Assembly: GCA_905236875.1 (NCBI GenBank)
Contig: CAJOQT010000030.1
Span: 1-45,519, forward strand
Direction of reading: 5' to 3'
From: an uncultured Prevotella sp.
GTDB taxonomy: Bacteria > Bacteroidota > Bacteroidia > Bacteroidales > Bacteroidaceae
DNA length: 45,519 nt
How positions within the stretch are numbered: the first letter of the stretch is position 1; every line of letters starts with the position of its first letter. This document shows, piece by piece, positions 9,170 through 17,481 of the stretch. The notes under the pieces were generated by a model, which did not search any database, was not told the DNA's origin, and worked only from the letters and a program-made list of their open reading frames with translations. Both the position numbers and the translations under genes were made by a program.

Positions 9170-9199
9170 ATAAAAATGCATTTTATTTTCACTCAAAAG

Positions 9200-9246
9200 G
9201 TTTGGAGGCTCCAAACGGGTCGAATTGACGCTCCAAAAGGGTTGGA
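9200..9246. promoter_or_regulatory. Possible operator between dxs and lplA promoters
   Basis: A perfect 17-bp palindrome GTTTGGAGGCTCCAAAC at 9200-9216 is followed by a direct repeat of its right half (CTCCAAACGGGT at 9209-9220, CTCCAAAAGGGT at 9231-9242) and a further TTGGA. It lies between two divergent promoters, upstream of both -33 boxes. A regulator binding here is an inference. Confidence 0.4.
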
Positions 9247-9283
9247 TTATTTGCTGTATGGTGCAAAAATAATGGTCGAAACA

Positions 9284-9315
9284 TTTGGAAGTTACATAAA
9301 TTCTTCATAAATTTG
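9284..9315 (+). promoter_or_regulatory. Bacteroidetes-type promoter of lplA
   Basis: -33 TTTG at 9284-9287, 20-nt gap, -7 box TAAATTTG at 9308-9315. Transcription would begin near 9321, about 28 nt before the ATG at 9349. Confidence 0.75.
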
Positions 9316-9348
9316 CAGAACTTTACAAGCTATTACATAGGAAGCAAG

Positions 9349-10323
9349 ATGAAATACATACGACTTCCCTGGACTGACGAAGTGAAACGTCTGTCGTTTT
9401 ATCTCGCTATGGAAGAATATGTGGCCCGTCATATTGACGAGTCCGATTGCTTCTTTATGTGGCAGGTTGAACCATCAGTCATTTTCGGTCGTAATCAGTT
9501 GATGGAGTCGGAAGTAAACATGGACTTCTGTCAGAAGCATCGCATCCAGATTTATCGTCGCAAGAGCGGTGGAGGTTGTGTCTATGCCGATAAGAATAAT
9601 GTGATGTTCAGCTATATCACGATAGAACGGAATGTCAACTTTACCTTTAACCGTTACATCATGATGATTATTAACATGCTGCGCCGATTGGGCGTGGATG
9701 CTGCGGCATCGGGTCGTAATGATGTGATGGTGGGTGACCGCAAGGTGTCGGGTAATGCTTTCTATCTTCTGCCACACCGTAGTGTGGTACATGGTACCAT
9801 GCTGTACGATACGAACATGCTGAATATGGTAGGTGCCATTACACCCACTGATGCCAAGCTGTTGTCGAAAGGCGTGCAGAGCGTCCGTCAGCGTGTGGCG
9901 TTACTCAAGGACTATATTACCCTGACGCTGCCGGAATTCAAGCAGTTCGTCTATGAGACCCTGTGTGACGGCGATATCGAACTGACTCCGTCTGACGTAG
10001 ATGCCATCAAGGAGCTGGAACAGCAGTATCTGTCTCCTGACTTCATATATGGCAACAATCCGCGTTGTACCATGATTAAGAAACGCCGCATCGAAGGCGT
10101 GGGTGACCTGGAGGCACACATCGAACTGAAAAACGGTATCATTAGGAGTGTCAACCTGATGGGTGACTACTTCCTCATTGGTGAGCAGGACAGCCAGTTG
10201 CTGGATAAGCTGAAGGGACTGCCGCTGGAACACGGGGCCATCAGTCGTGTGCTGCCCGACCGTATTGACGATGTCATTATGAACCTGTACAAAGAAGACT
10301 TTATTGATTTATTAACAGAATAA
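9349..10323 (+). CDS. lplA: Lipoate-protein ligase
   Basis: Attaches lipoate (as lipoyl-AMP) to the lysine of acceptor proteins; here the obvious acceptor is GcvH, encoded two genes downstream. The 324 residues contain the BPL/LplA catalytic loop RRKSGGGCVYADKNN (near 70-84), the GRNDVMVGDRKVSGNAFY adenylate-binding stretch and a C-terminal accessory domain with HIELKNGIIRSVNLMGDYF. ATG 9349 follows AGGAAG and the promoter; a TTG at 9313 is part of the -7 box and cannot be the start. The motif reads SGGGCVYAD where many members have SGGGxVxHD, so the histidine is an alanine; this also occurs in other LplA-like proteins but is worth checking. Followed after 5 nt by gcvT, indicating one operon. 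Confidence 0.9.
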   Translation: MKYIRLPWTDEVKRLSFYLAMEEYVARHIDESDCFFMWQVEPSVIFGRNQLMESEVNMDFCQKHRIQIYRRKSGGGCVYADKNNVMFSYITIERNVNFTFNRYIMMIINMLRRLGVDAAASGRNDVMVGDRKVSGNAFYLLPHRSVVHGTMLYDTNMLNMVGAITPTDAKLLSKGVQSVRQRVALLKDYITLTLPEFKQFVYETLCDGDIELTPSDVDAIKELEQQYLSPDFIYGNNPRCTMIKKRRIEGVGDLEAHIELKNGIIRSVNLMGDYFLIGEQDSQLLDKLKGLPLEHGAISRVLPDRIDDVIMNLYKEDFIDLLTE

Positions 10324-10328
10324 TAACT

Positions 10329-11429
10329 ATGGAAACAAAAACAACTTGTCTGCATGACAAGCACGTAGCCTTGGGTGCACTGATGTCGCCCTTCGCCGGC
10401 TACGACATGCCGATTCAGTATAAGGACATTACCGCCGAGCACGAGGCTGTGCGTCAGCAGGTGGGCGTGTTCGACGTAAGTCACATGGGCGAGGTGGATA
10501 TCTGCGGCCATGCTGCGGCACACTTCGTCAACCACATCTTCACGAATGATGTGATGCCAATGAAGAATGGTCAGATTCTTTATGGCATGATGTGCTACGA
10601 GGATGGTGGCGTGGTCGATGATCTGCTGGTATATAAACGTTCCGACGAACTATATACGCTGGTCATCAATGCTGCCAACATCGACAAGGACATCGAGTGG
10701 CTGCGACAGAACCTTGACGGCTGGAATGCGGAAATCCGTCCGTGGGACGTTGATGCTTTCGGACAGCTTGCCGTCCAGGGGCCGGAGTCGGAGCGGGTAA
10801 TGGAAAACATACTTAGCCTTCCCTGTCGCGAACTGACATTCTATACCTTCAAAGAACTGCCCAATCCCAACATCAAGGAGGCTCCTATCATCGTCAGCCG
10901 TACGGGTTACACTGGTGAGGATGGCTTTGAGATCTATGGTGACAAGGAGTTTATCCGCTACTGCTGGGACAAGCTGATGGCAGCCGGAGTACAGCCGTGC
11001 GGACTGGGTTGCCGTGATACTTTGCGCTTTGAAGTCGGCCTGCCGCTCTACGGCGACGAGCTCTCTGCAGACATCTCACCTGTCATGGCAGGACTGTCGA
11101 TGTTTGTGAAGCTCGACAAGGTGGAGTTTGTCGGCAAGGAGGCACTCGCCAGACAGAAGGCCGAGGGACCTTCCAGGAAACTTGTCGGTTTGGAATTGAA
11201 GGACAAGGCTATCGCCCGACACGAGTGTCTGGTGTTGAAGGATGGTCAGCCTATCGGCTATGTGACTACAGGCTACCGCTCCATCTCTACTGGCAAAAGC
11301 GTGTGCATGGCGCTCATTGATGCGGCCTTTGCCAAGCTCGATACCGAGGTGGAGGTGCAGGTGCGTAAAAAGACTTTCCCCGCCGTCGTGGTGAAAAAGC
11401 AGTTCTATAACAAGAGCTACAAGAAATAA
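10329..11429 (+). CDS. gcvT: Glycine cleavage system T protein (aminomethyltransferase)
   Basis: Takes the aminomethyl group from lipoyl-GcvH, releases ammonia and forms methylene-tetrahydrofolate. The 366 residues include the N-terminal SPFAGYDMPIQY, the folate-site FDVSHMGEVDI, the LAVQGP stretch, SRTGYTGEDGFEIY, the CRDTLRFEVGLPLYGDEL signature, and a C-terminal barrel with YVTTGYRSISTGKSVCMALI. All regions of a complete enzyme are present. It starts 5 nt after lplA and is followed by gcvH after 19 nt. Confidence 0.96.
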   Translation: METKTTCLHDKHVALGALMSPFAGYDMPIQYKDITAEHEAVRQQVGVFDVSHMGEVDICGHAAAHFVNHIFTNDVMPMKNGQILYGMMCYEDGGVVDDLLVYKRSDELYTLVINAANIDKDIEWLRQNLDGWNAEIRPWDVDAFGQLAVQGPESERVMENILSLPCRELTFYTFKELPNPNIKEAPIIVSRTGYTGEDGFEIYGDKEFIRYCWDKLMAAGVQPCGLGCRDTLRFEVGLPLYGDELSADISPVMAGLSMFVKLDKVEFVGKEALARQKAEGPSRKLVGLELKDKAIARHECLVLKDGQPIGYVTTGYRSISTGKSVCMALIDAAFAKLDTEVEVQVRKKTFPAVVVKKQFYNKSYKK

Positions 11430-11448
11430 ATCGTCAAAAATTATAATT

Positions 11449-11832
11449 ATGTCAAAAGTATTGGAAGGACTCTACTACTCGGAGTCACACGAATTTGTAA
11501 GAGTAGAAGGTGACTATGGTTTTGTAGGTATCACGGACTATGCACAGCATGCACTGGGCAATGTGGTCTATGTCGATATGCCAGAGGTGGATGACGAGGT
11601 GGAAGCCGGTGAGGAGTTTGGTGCCGTTGAAAGCGTCAAGGCTGCCAGTGACCTGATCTCACCCGTCAGCGGAACGGTGGTGGAAGTCAATGAAGCTCTT
11701 GACGACGAGCCGGAACTGCTGAACAAGGATGCTTTCGGGAATTGGATCATCAAGGTACAACTCTCTGACAAGTCTGAGCTTGACAACCTCATGGATGCCA
11801 AGGCGTATGCGGAATTCTGTGAGAAATTGTAA
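11449..11832 (+). CDS. gcvH: Glycine cleavage system H protein
   Basis: The small lipoyl-carrying shuttle between the P, T and L proteins. It has 127 residues, the normal size. The lipoylated lysine is K64 in GAVESVKAASDLISPVSG, and the flanking hybrid-motif fold is intact (GFVGITDYAQHALGNVVYVD at the N-terminal side). Lipoylation can be supplied by the lplA gene upstream. The 22-nt gap to gcvPA is made of a 7-8 nt repeat (TAAATCG / AAAATCC / GTAAATCG), part of a window-wide pattern. Confidence 0.97.
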   Translation: MSKVLEGLYYSESHEFVRVEGDYGFVGITDYAQHALGNVVYVDMPEVDDEVEAGEEFGAVESVKAASDLISPVSGTVVEVNEALDDEPELLNKDAFGNWIIKVQLSDKSELDNLMDAKAYAEFCEKL

Positions 11833-11857
11833 ATCGAAAATCCGTAAATCGTAAATG
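11829..11857 (+). repeat. 7-8 nt tandem repeat between gcvH and gcvPA
   Basis: Units TAAATCG, AAAATCC, GTAAATCG, TAAATG run from the gcvH stop codon to the gcvPA start codon, so both signals lie in the repeat. Confidence 0.6.
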
Positions 11858-13189
11858 TACAAGTATTTCCCCCATACAGAATCGGACCTCAAGGAGATGC
11901 TGCAGACCGTAGGAGTCGATACGCTCGACAACCTCTACGATGATATTCCAGAACATCTCCGTTTCCGTGGCGACTATGAGTTGCCAGAGGCGATGAGCGA
12001 GGTAGAGGTGCGTCGGCTGTTCGAGCAGCTGGGTGACCAGAACCGTCAGCTGGTATGCTTTGCTGGTGCTGGTGTCTATGACCACTACACGCCTGCCGTC
12101 ATTCCCAACCTGTTGAGTCGCTCGGAGTTCCTGACCAGCTACACACCCTATCAGGCAGAGATCTCCCAAGGTACGTTGCATTATATCTTTGAATATCAGT
12201 CGATGATGGCCGCATTGACGGGGATGGATGTCTCGAATGCGTCGATGTACGATGGCACGACGGCAACTGCCGAGGCTATGATGATGGCTGTGGCGGCTGG
12301 CAAGAAGCAGCATCGTGTGCTGATGAGTGACACCGTTGATGAGAAGACACAGGCTGTCGTACGTGAGTATGCCCACTTCCATGGTGTTGACATTGTGGCA
12401 CTTCCTGCTATGGATGGCGTTACTTCAAGGGAGAGCCTTGAAGCACAGTTGGCTGAGGGCGGCGTGGCCGGCGTTATCGTACAGCAGCCCAACCGCTATG
12501 GTATCATTGAGGACTACACGGGTTTTGCCGATAGCTGTCATGCACAAAAGGCGCTCTTCATCATGAACAGCGTGGCTTTCGACCTTGCCCTGCTGAAGAC
12601 ACCGGGCGAGTGGGGAGCAGACATCGCTGTGGGTGACGGTCAGTCGCTGGGTATTCCCATGCAGTTTGGTGGTCCGTATGTGGGTTATATGTGTTGTACG
12701 GAGAAACTTATCCGCAAGATGCCGGGACGTATTGTTGGCATGACACATGACATTCCACAGTCCCCCTCGGGGGCAGTAGGAGGGACTCGTTGTTTCGTCC
12801 TGACGTTACAAGCCCGTGAACAACACATCCGTCGCCAGAAGGCCACCTCGAATATCTGTTCGAACCAAAGTCTTATGGCGCTCTTTGTGACCGTTTATCT
12901 CTCGCTGATGGGTAAACAGGGACTACGCGAGGCGGCACAGCTGTCTTATGACGGTGCCCATTATCTCTGTGAACAGCTTGTAGCTACGGGACACTTCTGT
13001 TTGGCCTACGACCAGCCGTTCTTCAATGAGTTCTGCGTCCGCTACGATGGTGATGTGGATGCTTTGCAGCAGCGTTGGCTCGATGCTGGCTTCTTCGGCG
13101 GCATAAAGGTTGCAGACGACACGCTCATGCTGGCAGTTACCGAGAAACGTACGAAAGAGGAGATCGACCAATTAATAAAGGTGATATGA
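11855..13189 (+). CDS. gcvPA: Glycine dehydrogenase (decarboxylating) subunit 1
   Basis: N-terminal half of the two-subunit P protein, which decarboxylates glycine and loads the aminomethyl group on GcvH. The 444 residues carry the N-terminal YKYFPHTESDLKEML, the conserved FAGAGVYDHYTP and MYDGTTATAEAM stretches, the GDGQSLGIPMQFGGPY signature, and LQAREQHIRRQKATSNIC. Between GRIVGMTHD and CFVLTLQ there is an extra PQSPSGAVGG, encoded by a G/C-rich palindrome (12758-12786) of the window's repeat family; homologs usually have a short link at this place. Stop and the next start overlap as ATGA, implying translational coupling to gcvPB. Confidence 0.95.
   Translation: MYKYFPHTESDLKEMLQTVGVDTLDNLYDDIPEHLRFRGDYELPEAMSEVEVRRLFEQLGDQNRQLVCFAGAGVYDHYTPAVIPNLLSRSEFLTSYTPYQAEISQGTLHYIFEYQSMMAALTGMDVSNASMYDGTTATAEAMMMAVAAGKKQHRVLMSDTVDEKTQAVVREYAHFHGVDIVALPAMDGVTSRESLEAQLAEGGVAGVIVQQPNRYGIIEDYTGFADSCHAQKALFIMNSVAFDLALLKTPGEWGADIAVGDGQSLGIPMQFGGPYVGYMCCTEKLIRKMPGRIVGMTHDIPQSPSGAVGGTRCFVLTLQAREQHIRRQKATSNICSNQSLMALFVTVYLSLMGKQGLREAAQLSYDGAHYLCEQLVATGHFCLAYDQPFFNEFCVRYDGDVDALQQRWLDAGFFGGIKVADDTLMLAVTEKRTKEEIDQLIKVI
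12758..12786. repeat. G/C palindromic element inside gcvPA
   Basis: Palindrome CCCCCTCGGGGG (12762-12773) followed by a GGAGGGAC flank. Read in frame as PQSPSGAVGG in a loop of the enzyme. Confidence 0.75.
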
Positions 13190-14574
13190 ACAACAGATTA
13201 TACGGAAACCTGATATTCGAGCTCTCCAAGGAGGGCCGACAGGGTTGCTCGCTGCCCAAGAATCGCTTTGGACACCATGAACTGCCCGCTTCGATGCAGC
13301 GCAAGGAACCCGCTGCACTGCCAGAGTGCGATGAGCCAACCGTGGTACGCCACTATACGAACCTATCGGCTAATAATTTCGGTGTCGATAACGGTTTCTA
13401 TCCATTGGGATCGTGTACTATGAAGTACAATCCAAAGATCAACGAGGAGATGGCTGCACTTCCACAGTTTCAGAACTTACATCCCCTGCAGCCTGCTGAC
13501 ACCACCCGTGGCGCACAGGCCGTCTGTACCTTACTCAAACGTTCGCTCTGCGCCCTGACAGGACTGGCCGAATTCACCTTGAAGCCCTATGCTGGTGCTC
13601 ATGGCGAGTTGACTGGTTTGATGGTCATCCGCAAATACCACGAGCAGCGTGGCGATATGCAGCGCACCAAGGTCATCGTGCCCGACTCGGCTCATGGCAC
13701 TAATCCTGCCTCGGCTGCTGTCTGCGGACTCGACATCATCGAAGTGAAGTCGTACTATGACGGCACGGTGAACGTTGATGACCTGGAGCAGATTCTTGAA
13801 GAGCATGGACAGGAGGTTGCAGCCATGATGATGACCAACCCCAACACGCTTGGACTCTTCGAACCGAATATCCCAGACATAGCCCGCATGGTTCATGAGG
13901 CCGGTGGTCTGATGTATTATGACGGCGCAAATCTCAATCCTATGCTTGGCGCCTGCCGACCGGGTGACATGGGCTTTGACGTGATGCACATCAACCTGCA
14001 TAAGACATTCTCTACGCCTCATGGCGGTGGCGGACCGGGCAGTGGTCCCGTCGGTGTACGCAAGGGTCTGGAGGATTGCCTGCCAGAGCATGTCAGTCCG
14101 TTCAACGGCAACTTCGCCGTAGAGATGCGGGCTTATGCCTATATTCTCACGCTGGGTCGTGAGCAGATGAAGCTGGTGGGTCCGCTGGCTACGCTCAATG
14201 CCAACTATATCAAGGAACGTCTGAAGGATGTCTATGAGCTGCCTATCGCAGGACTCTGCAAGCATGAGTTTGTGTTTGATGGCCTGAAAGACAAATCAAC
14301 GGGTGTCACCACGATGGACGTAGCCAAGCGTCTGCTCGACTACGGCTATCATGCTCCGACCATTTACTTCCCCCTGCTGTTCCATGAGTCGCTGATGATT
14401 GAGCCCACGGAGAATGAGTCGAAGGAGACGCTTGACGGCTTCATCGATGTGATGCGTCGTATAGCCCTCGAAGCGAAGGAAAATCCGGACCTCGTGAAGA
14501 CAGCACCCCATAACACACCTATCGGTCGTGTTGATGATGTGGAGGCCGCGAAGCATCCTGTTGTGAAGTATTAG
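13186..14574 (+). CDS. gcvPB: Glycine dehydrogenase (decarboxylating) subunit 2
   Basis: C-terminal, PLP-binding half of the P protein, 462 residues. The PLP lysine is K273 in HINLHKTFSTPHGGGGPGSG, the hallmark glycine-rich loop follows, and GSCTMKYNPKINE lies near the N-terminus. The ATG at 13186 overlaps the gcvPA stop as ATGA and gives the family start MNNRLYGNLIFELSKEGR; the longer frame from 13075 only reads through gcvPA in another phase. With gcvT, gcvH, gcvPA and lpdA it completes the glycine cleavage complex. A palindromic element follows directly after the stop. Confidence 0.96.
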   Translation: MNNRLYGNLIFELSKEGRQGCSLPKNRFGHHELPASMQRKEPAALPECDEPTVVRHYTNLSANNFGVDNGFYPLGSCTMKYNPKINEEMAALPQFQNLHPLQPADTTRGAQAVCTLLKRSLCALTGLAEFTLKPYAGAHGELTGLMVIRKYHEQRGDMQRTKVIVPDSAHGTNPASAAVCGLDIIEVKSYYDGTVNVDDLEQILEEHGQEVAAMMMTNPNTLGLFEPNIPDIARMVHEAGGLMYYDGANLNPMLGACRPGDMGFDVMHINLHKTFSTPHGGGGPGSGPVGVRKGLEDCLPEHVSPFNGNFAVEMRAYAYILTLGREQMKLVGPLATLNANYIKERLKDVYELPIAGLCKHEFVFDGLKDKSTGVTTMDVAKRLLDYGYHAPTIYFPLLFHESLMIEPTENESKETLDGFIDVMRRIALEAKENPDLVKTAPHNTPIGRVDDVEAAKHPVVKY

Positions 14575-14612
14575 ACCCTCCCCCCAGCTCTCCCTAAATG
14601 GAGGGGAGGGAG
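14575..14612. repeat. G/C palindromic element between gcvPB and lpdA
   Basis: CCCTCCCCCCAGCTCTCCC, a TAAATG centre, then GGAGGGGAGGGAG. It begins directly after the gcvPB stop codon. An ATG inside it (14598) is the most upstream possible lpdA start. Confidence 0.75.
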
Positions 14613-14633
14613 TACTACATAAAGATTGATAAT

Positions 14634-15977
14634 ATGGAGAATAATACAGGAATGCATGAGGTATCATCTCCCCTCCCTCACAGGGAGGGGCAGGGGGATC
14701 GTCTTCTAATCATCGGCGCGGGGCCTGGTGGGTACCGTGCTGCAGAGCTGGCAGCCAAGCACGGCCTGCAAGTGGTCATCGTGGAGCAGGATCAGGTGGG
14801 AGGCACCTGCCTCAACGTAGGTTGCATCCCCACCAAGTGCTATGTCCACAGCACCACCTTCGAGGAGGCCCGCGAACGCGTGGCACAGGTCGTTCCGCAG
14901 CTCCGTCAAGGCGTTGAGGGCATCCTCTCGCACCCCAATATCACCCTCCTGCGTGGTCACGCAGAGTTTGTCAGCGCCAACGAAGTAATTGTCCTCCCCC
15001 TTCAGGGGGAGTCAGAGGGGGTCCGCGTCACCGCCTCTAACATCATCATTGCCACAGGCAGCAAACCCAAGCTACTGCCCCTGCCCGACATCAGCAACCC
15101 GCGCGTCGTCACCTCCACCGAACTGCTGCAGCTGGACACCCTGCCCAAGAAACTCTGCATCATCGGAGCAGGCGTCATCGGCATGGAGTTTGCCTGCGTG
15201 TTCCACCGCTTCGGCTCCGAGGTGACCGTCATTGAGTACCTCAAGGAATGCTTGCCCATGCTCGACAGCGACATTGCCAAGCGCCTGCGCAAGTCGATGG
15301 AGAAGCGTGGCATCACTTTCCGCATGAAGACCGCCGTCCAATCGCTGGCCGACATCGATGCTGACGTCATCCTCATGGCCACCGGCCGTCAGCCTAACAC
15401 CGACGGCTTGAACCTCGAGGCTGCTGGCATCACTCTTGATGCGCGTGGCAACATCGCGGTGGATGACGATTTTAGGACGCCGGGAGGAGCCTTCGCCATT
15501 GGCGATGTCAACGGCCGATGTCAGCTCGCTCACGCAGCTGAGCATCAGGCTCTTCTGGTGGTGGAAAGGTTGGTACAAGGACTTCAGTCCCCTCCCCCCT
15601 CGGAGAGGGCGGGGGGTGAGGCTCCCATGCCTGCGGCTATCTTCACAGAACCTGAAGCCGCCTGCGTTGGTCCTACTGAAGACCAGCTCAAGGAACAGGG
15701 CATAGCGTATGTGTGCAAGAAAGCCTTCTGGCGTGCCAATGGTAAGGCACTTGCTATGGGTGAGACAGAAGGCATGCTCAAACTCTTTGTCACTCCTCCT
15801 TCGGAGGGACAGGGGGGAGGCGTCATCCTTGGCTGTCACGCCTATGGTGCCCATGCCGCCGACATCATACAGGAGGTGTCTGTACTGATGTGTCGTAACA
15901 CCACCGTAGAGCAGTTGCGCCAGATGGTTCACATCCATCCCACGCTTGGCGAGATACTGCTTGACGCAGTGAACTAA
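14634..15977 (+). CDS. lpdA: Dihydrolipoamide dehydrogenase (L protein) with four repeat-derived inserts
   Basis: FAD enzyme that re-oxidises dihydrolipoyl-GcvH with NAD+. Motifs are complete: FAD-binding LLIIGAGPGGYRAAELA, the redox pair C59/C64 in GGTCLNVGCIPTKC, the NAD-binding LCIIGAGVIGMEFACVF, ATGRQPNTDGL, AIGDVNG and the C-terminal HIHPTLGEIL with the catalytic histidine. Four G/C-rich palindromes are translated in frame: SSPLPHREGQGD before the FAD domain, LPLQGESEGV, SPPPSERAGGEAP and TPPSEGQGGG. They fall at the N-terminus and between strands, where inserts would be tolerated. The start is uncertain: ATG 14634 is chosen, 14652 and 14598 are possible, and the last would lie in a repeat. 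Its place after gcvPB argues for the glycine system and not the pyruvate complex. The stop overlaps the convergent GH28 gene by 4 nt. Confidence 0.94.
   Translation: MENNTGMHEVSSPLPHREGQGDRLLIIGAGPGGYRAAELAAKHGLQVVIVEQDQVGGTCLNVGCIPTKCYVHSTTFEEARERVAQVVPQLRQGVEGILSHPNITLLRGHAEFVSANEVIVLPLQGESEGVRVTASNIIIATGSKPKLLPLPDISNPRVVTSTELLQLDTLPKKLCIIGAGVIGMEFACVFHRFGSEVTVIEYLKECLPMLDSDIAKRLRKSMEKRGITFRMKTAVQSLADIDADVILMATGRQPNTDGLNLEAAGITLDARGNIAVDDDFRTPGGAFAIGDVNGRCQLAHAAEHQALLVVERLVQGLQSPPPSERAGGEAPMPAAIFTEPEAACVGPTEDQLKEQGIAYVCKKAFWRANGKALAMGETEGMLKLFVTPPSEGQGGGVILGCHAYGAHAADIIQEVSVLMCRNTTVEQLRQMVHIHPTLGEILLDAVN
14667..14698. repeat. G/C palindromic element 1 inside lpdA
   Basis: CCTCCCT and AGGGAGG around CAC, with a GGGGCAGGGGGA flank. 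Translated SSPLPHREGQGD, directly before the FAD-binding motif. Confidence 0.8.
14991..15022. repeat. G/C palindromic element 2 inside lpdA
   Basis: Palindrome CTCCCCCTTCAGGGGGAG with a GAGGGGGT flank. Translated VLPLQGESEGV. Confidence 0.8.
15586..15624. repeat. G/C palindromic element 3 inside lpdA
   Basis: CCCTCCCCCCTC, then GGAGAGGGCGGGG, ending TGAGGCT. Translated SPPPSERAGGEAP. Confidence 0.8.
15791..15822. repeat. G/C palindromic element 4 inside lpdA
   Basis: CCTCCTTCGGAGG palindrome with a GGGGGGAGG flank. Translated TPPSEGQGGG, close to the C-terminal dimer domain. Confidence 0.8.
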
Positions 15978-17392
15978 TTCATCTTGTTTTCTACCAGATT
16001 GACATTGGTGAGCGTCAGCTTGGCTGTCGCCTTGTCAATGTCGGTTGCTACCTTATTATATATAAAGGTAGAGTTGGTGATGTCGATGTCGTGAACGCAG
16101 TTGGCCCTGGGTGTTCCCTTGGCGCGGATGGCAGTGTTACAGCCCCGACAGGTGACAGCCGTGATGTGGATGCCCTGAAAGTCGGGAACATTCTCTTGGG
16201 TGGCAGGTGTCGGCTGGGCAGGTACGTCACGTCCTGCCGGTCTGTCCAGGTAGTCGCATTGGAAGACGATAGCCTCGTCCTTGATGTCGGTCATGACAAT
16301 GTTCGAGATGAAGATGTCCTCGCAATGTCCGCCGCGTCCGATGTTGCTCTTGAAGCGCAACCCCGTGTCGGTGCCGCAGAAACGGTTGTCACGGACTATG
16401 ATGCGCTGCATGCCGCCAATGCTCTCGCTGCCGATGACGAAACCGCCATGGGCATGATATACGGTATTTTGTTCGATGAGGATGTCTTCGCAGCCGTTGG
16501 CAGGGGCGTTGGGTTTGTTCTTGCCGCTCTTCATGCAGAGTCCGTCGTCGCCGGCATCTACGGTACAGTTGACGATGATGGCTACATTACAGTCGCTGAG
16601 GTCAATGGCATCGCCGTTCTGGGCGTTCCACGGACAGCGCACCGTCACTCCGTCGATGATGACATTCTTACAGTAGCAGGGATGTACATGGAAACGTGGC
16701 GAGTTTTGTACCGTCACTCCTTGAATGAGCACGTTCTCACATTCCGTCAGTCGGATGAGGTCGGCACGCTTCTTCTCCTGATTCTCCGGTGTGTCGGCAA
16801 TGTTTGGATAGCCCGCCTTGACATCCCACGGATACCACAGCTTGCCGTCTTGCCGTTCCACACCGCCGATGTCCTGGAACATGTTCCATTCAACGGTACT
16901 TACCTTGTCGCGCTTGACGGGGCGCCACTGGGCACCATTGCCATCGATGATACCCTCGCCGGTGATGCTGATATTCTTGCTTTTTGAAGCCCGGATGGCG
17001 GGATATACCTTTTCCGGGTTCGACGAGTCAACGAACAGTCGCTTGTCGGGCGAGAAGAAGATAATGGCATTCTTGTCGAGATGCAGGTCAATGTTGTCCT
17101 TGAGCATGATAGGCCCGGTGAGCCACACGCCGGCAGGTACCACGAGGTGACCGCCGCCCAGCTTCTTCAGTTTGCTGATACCTTTCTGGAATGCCTCGGT
17201 GTTGAGCGTCACACCATCGCCCACGCCACCTGCTTCTGTCAGTGTAACGGTGTTGTCGGGAATGACTGGGGCTGTGACTTTCTTCAGCTCCACAGGCAGG
17301 TTCTGATAATACTTTGTGTAGTCTTGTGCCTTTAAACCAGTGGTCAGACACGTCAGCAGTAACGCTGCGCAGATAGTTTTTAGTAGTTTCAT
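15974..17392 (-). CDS. GH28-type glycoside hydrolase (polygalacturonase-like), secreted
   Basis: A right-handed beta-helix enzyme expected to cleave galacturonan or a related pectin backbone. The signal peptide (MKLLKTICAALLLTCLTTGLKAQ) ends in LKAQ. Family landmarks: GGVGDGVTLNTEAFQ at the N-terminus, GPIMLKDNIDLHL, NGDAIDLSDC, AGDDGLCMKSG with the paired aspartates, HGGFVIGSES and RFKSNIGRGG. The catalytic aspartates are present. The ATG at 17392 is chosen because it starts a proper signal peptide and lies after the -7 box (17430-17437); the frame extends to 17464 without function. It is secreted, probably periplasmic or on the surface. It joins the CE8 pectinesterase at 38439-39560 in pointing to pectin use. 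Converges on lpdA. Confidence 0.9.
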   Translation of the reverse strand: MKLLKTICAALLLTCLTTGLKAQDYTKYYQNLPVELKKVTAPVIPDNTVTLTEAGGVGDGVTLNTEAFQKGISKLKKLGGGHLVVPAGVWLTGPIMLKDNIDLHLDKNAIIFFSPDKRLFVDSSNPEKVYPAIRASKSKNISITGEGIIDGNGAQWRPVKRDKVSTVEWNMFQDIGGVERQDGKLWYPWDVKAGYPNIADTPENQEKKRADLIRLTECENVLIQGVTVQNSPRFHVHPCYCKNVIIDGVTVRCPWNAQNGDAIDLSDCNVAIIVNCTVDAGDDGLCMKSGKNKPNAPANGCEDILIEQNTVYHAHGGFVIGSESIGGMQRIIVRDNRFCGTDTGLRFKSNIGRGGHCEDIFISNIVMTDIKDEAIVFQCDYLDRPAGRDVPAQPTPATQENVPDFQGIHITAVTCRGCNTAIRAKGTPRANCVHDIDITNSTFIYNKVATDIDKATAKLTLTNVNLVENKMN

Positions 17393-17429
17393 CTTGGTCT
17401 GTTTGTTTGTTGTTAAGTGCTTTTGCGTG

Positions 17430-17437
17430 CAAATATA
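17430..17437 (-). promoter_or_regulatory. -7 box of the GH28 gene promoter
   Basis: TATATTTG on the minus strand, 38 nt before the chosen start. No clear TTTG is seen at the expected distance upstream. Confidence 0.55.
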
Positions 17438-17481
17438 CGAAAAAAACAAATAAACCTGATACATTATTAATAATAATTTAT

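Noticed and set aside
9193..9348. Thiamine or lipoate riboswitch in the dxs-lplA gap
   Set aside because: Both leaders are only about 27 nt long given the promoter positions, too short for a known riboswitch aptamer.
13075..13185. Longer gcvPB with an upstream start inside gcvPA
   Set aside because: The extra residues are gcvPA codons in another phase, while the ATG at 13186 forms the usual ATGA overlap and gives the conserved N-terminus.
15072..15938. 288-codon open frame opposite lpdA
   Set aside because: Antisense of a confirmed enzyme gene in a G/C-rich stretch where stops are rare; no start signals.
16091..16987. 298-codon open frame opposite the GH28 gene
   Set aside because: It is the antisense shadow of a gene with clear GH28 motifs; its protein has no recognisable domain and no start signals.
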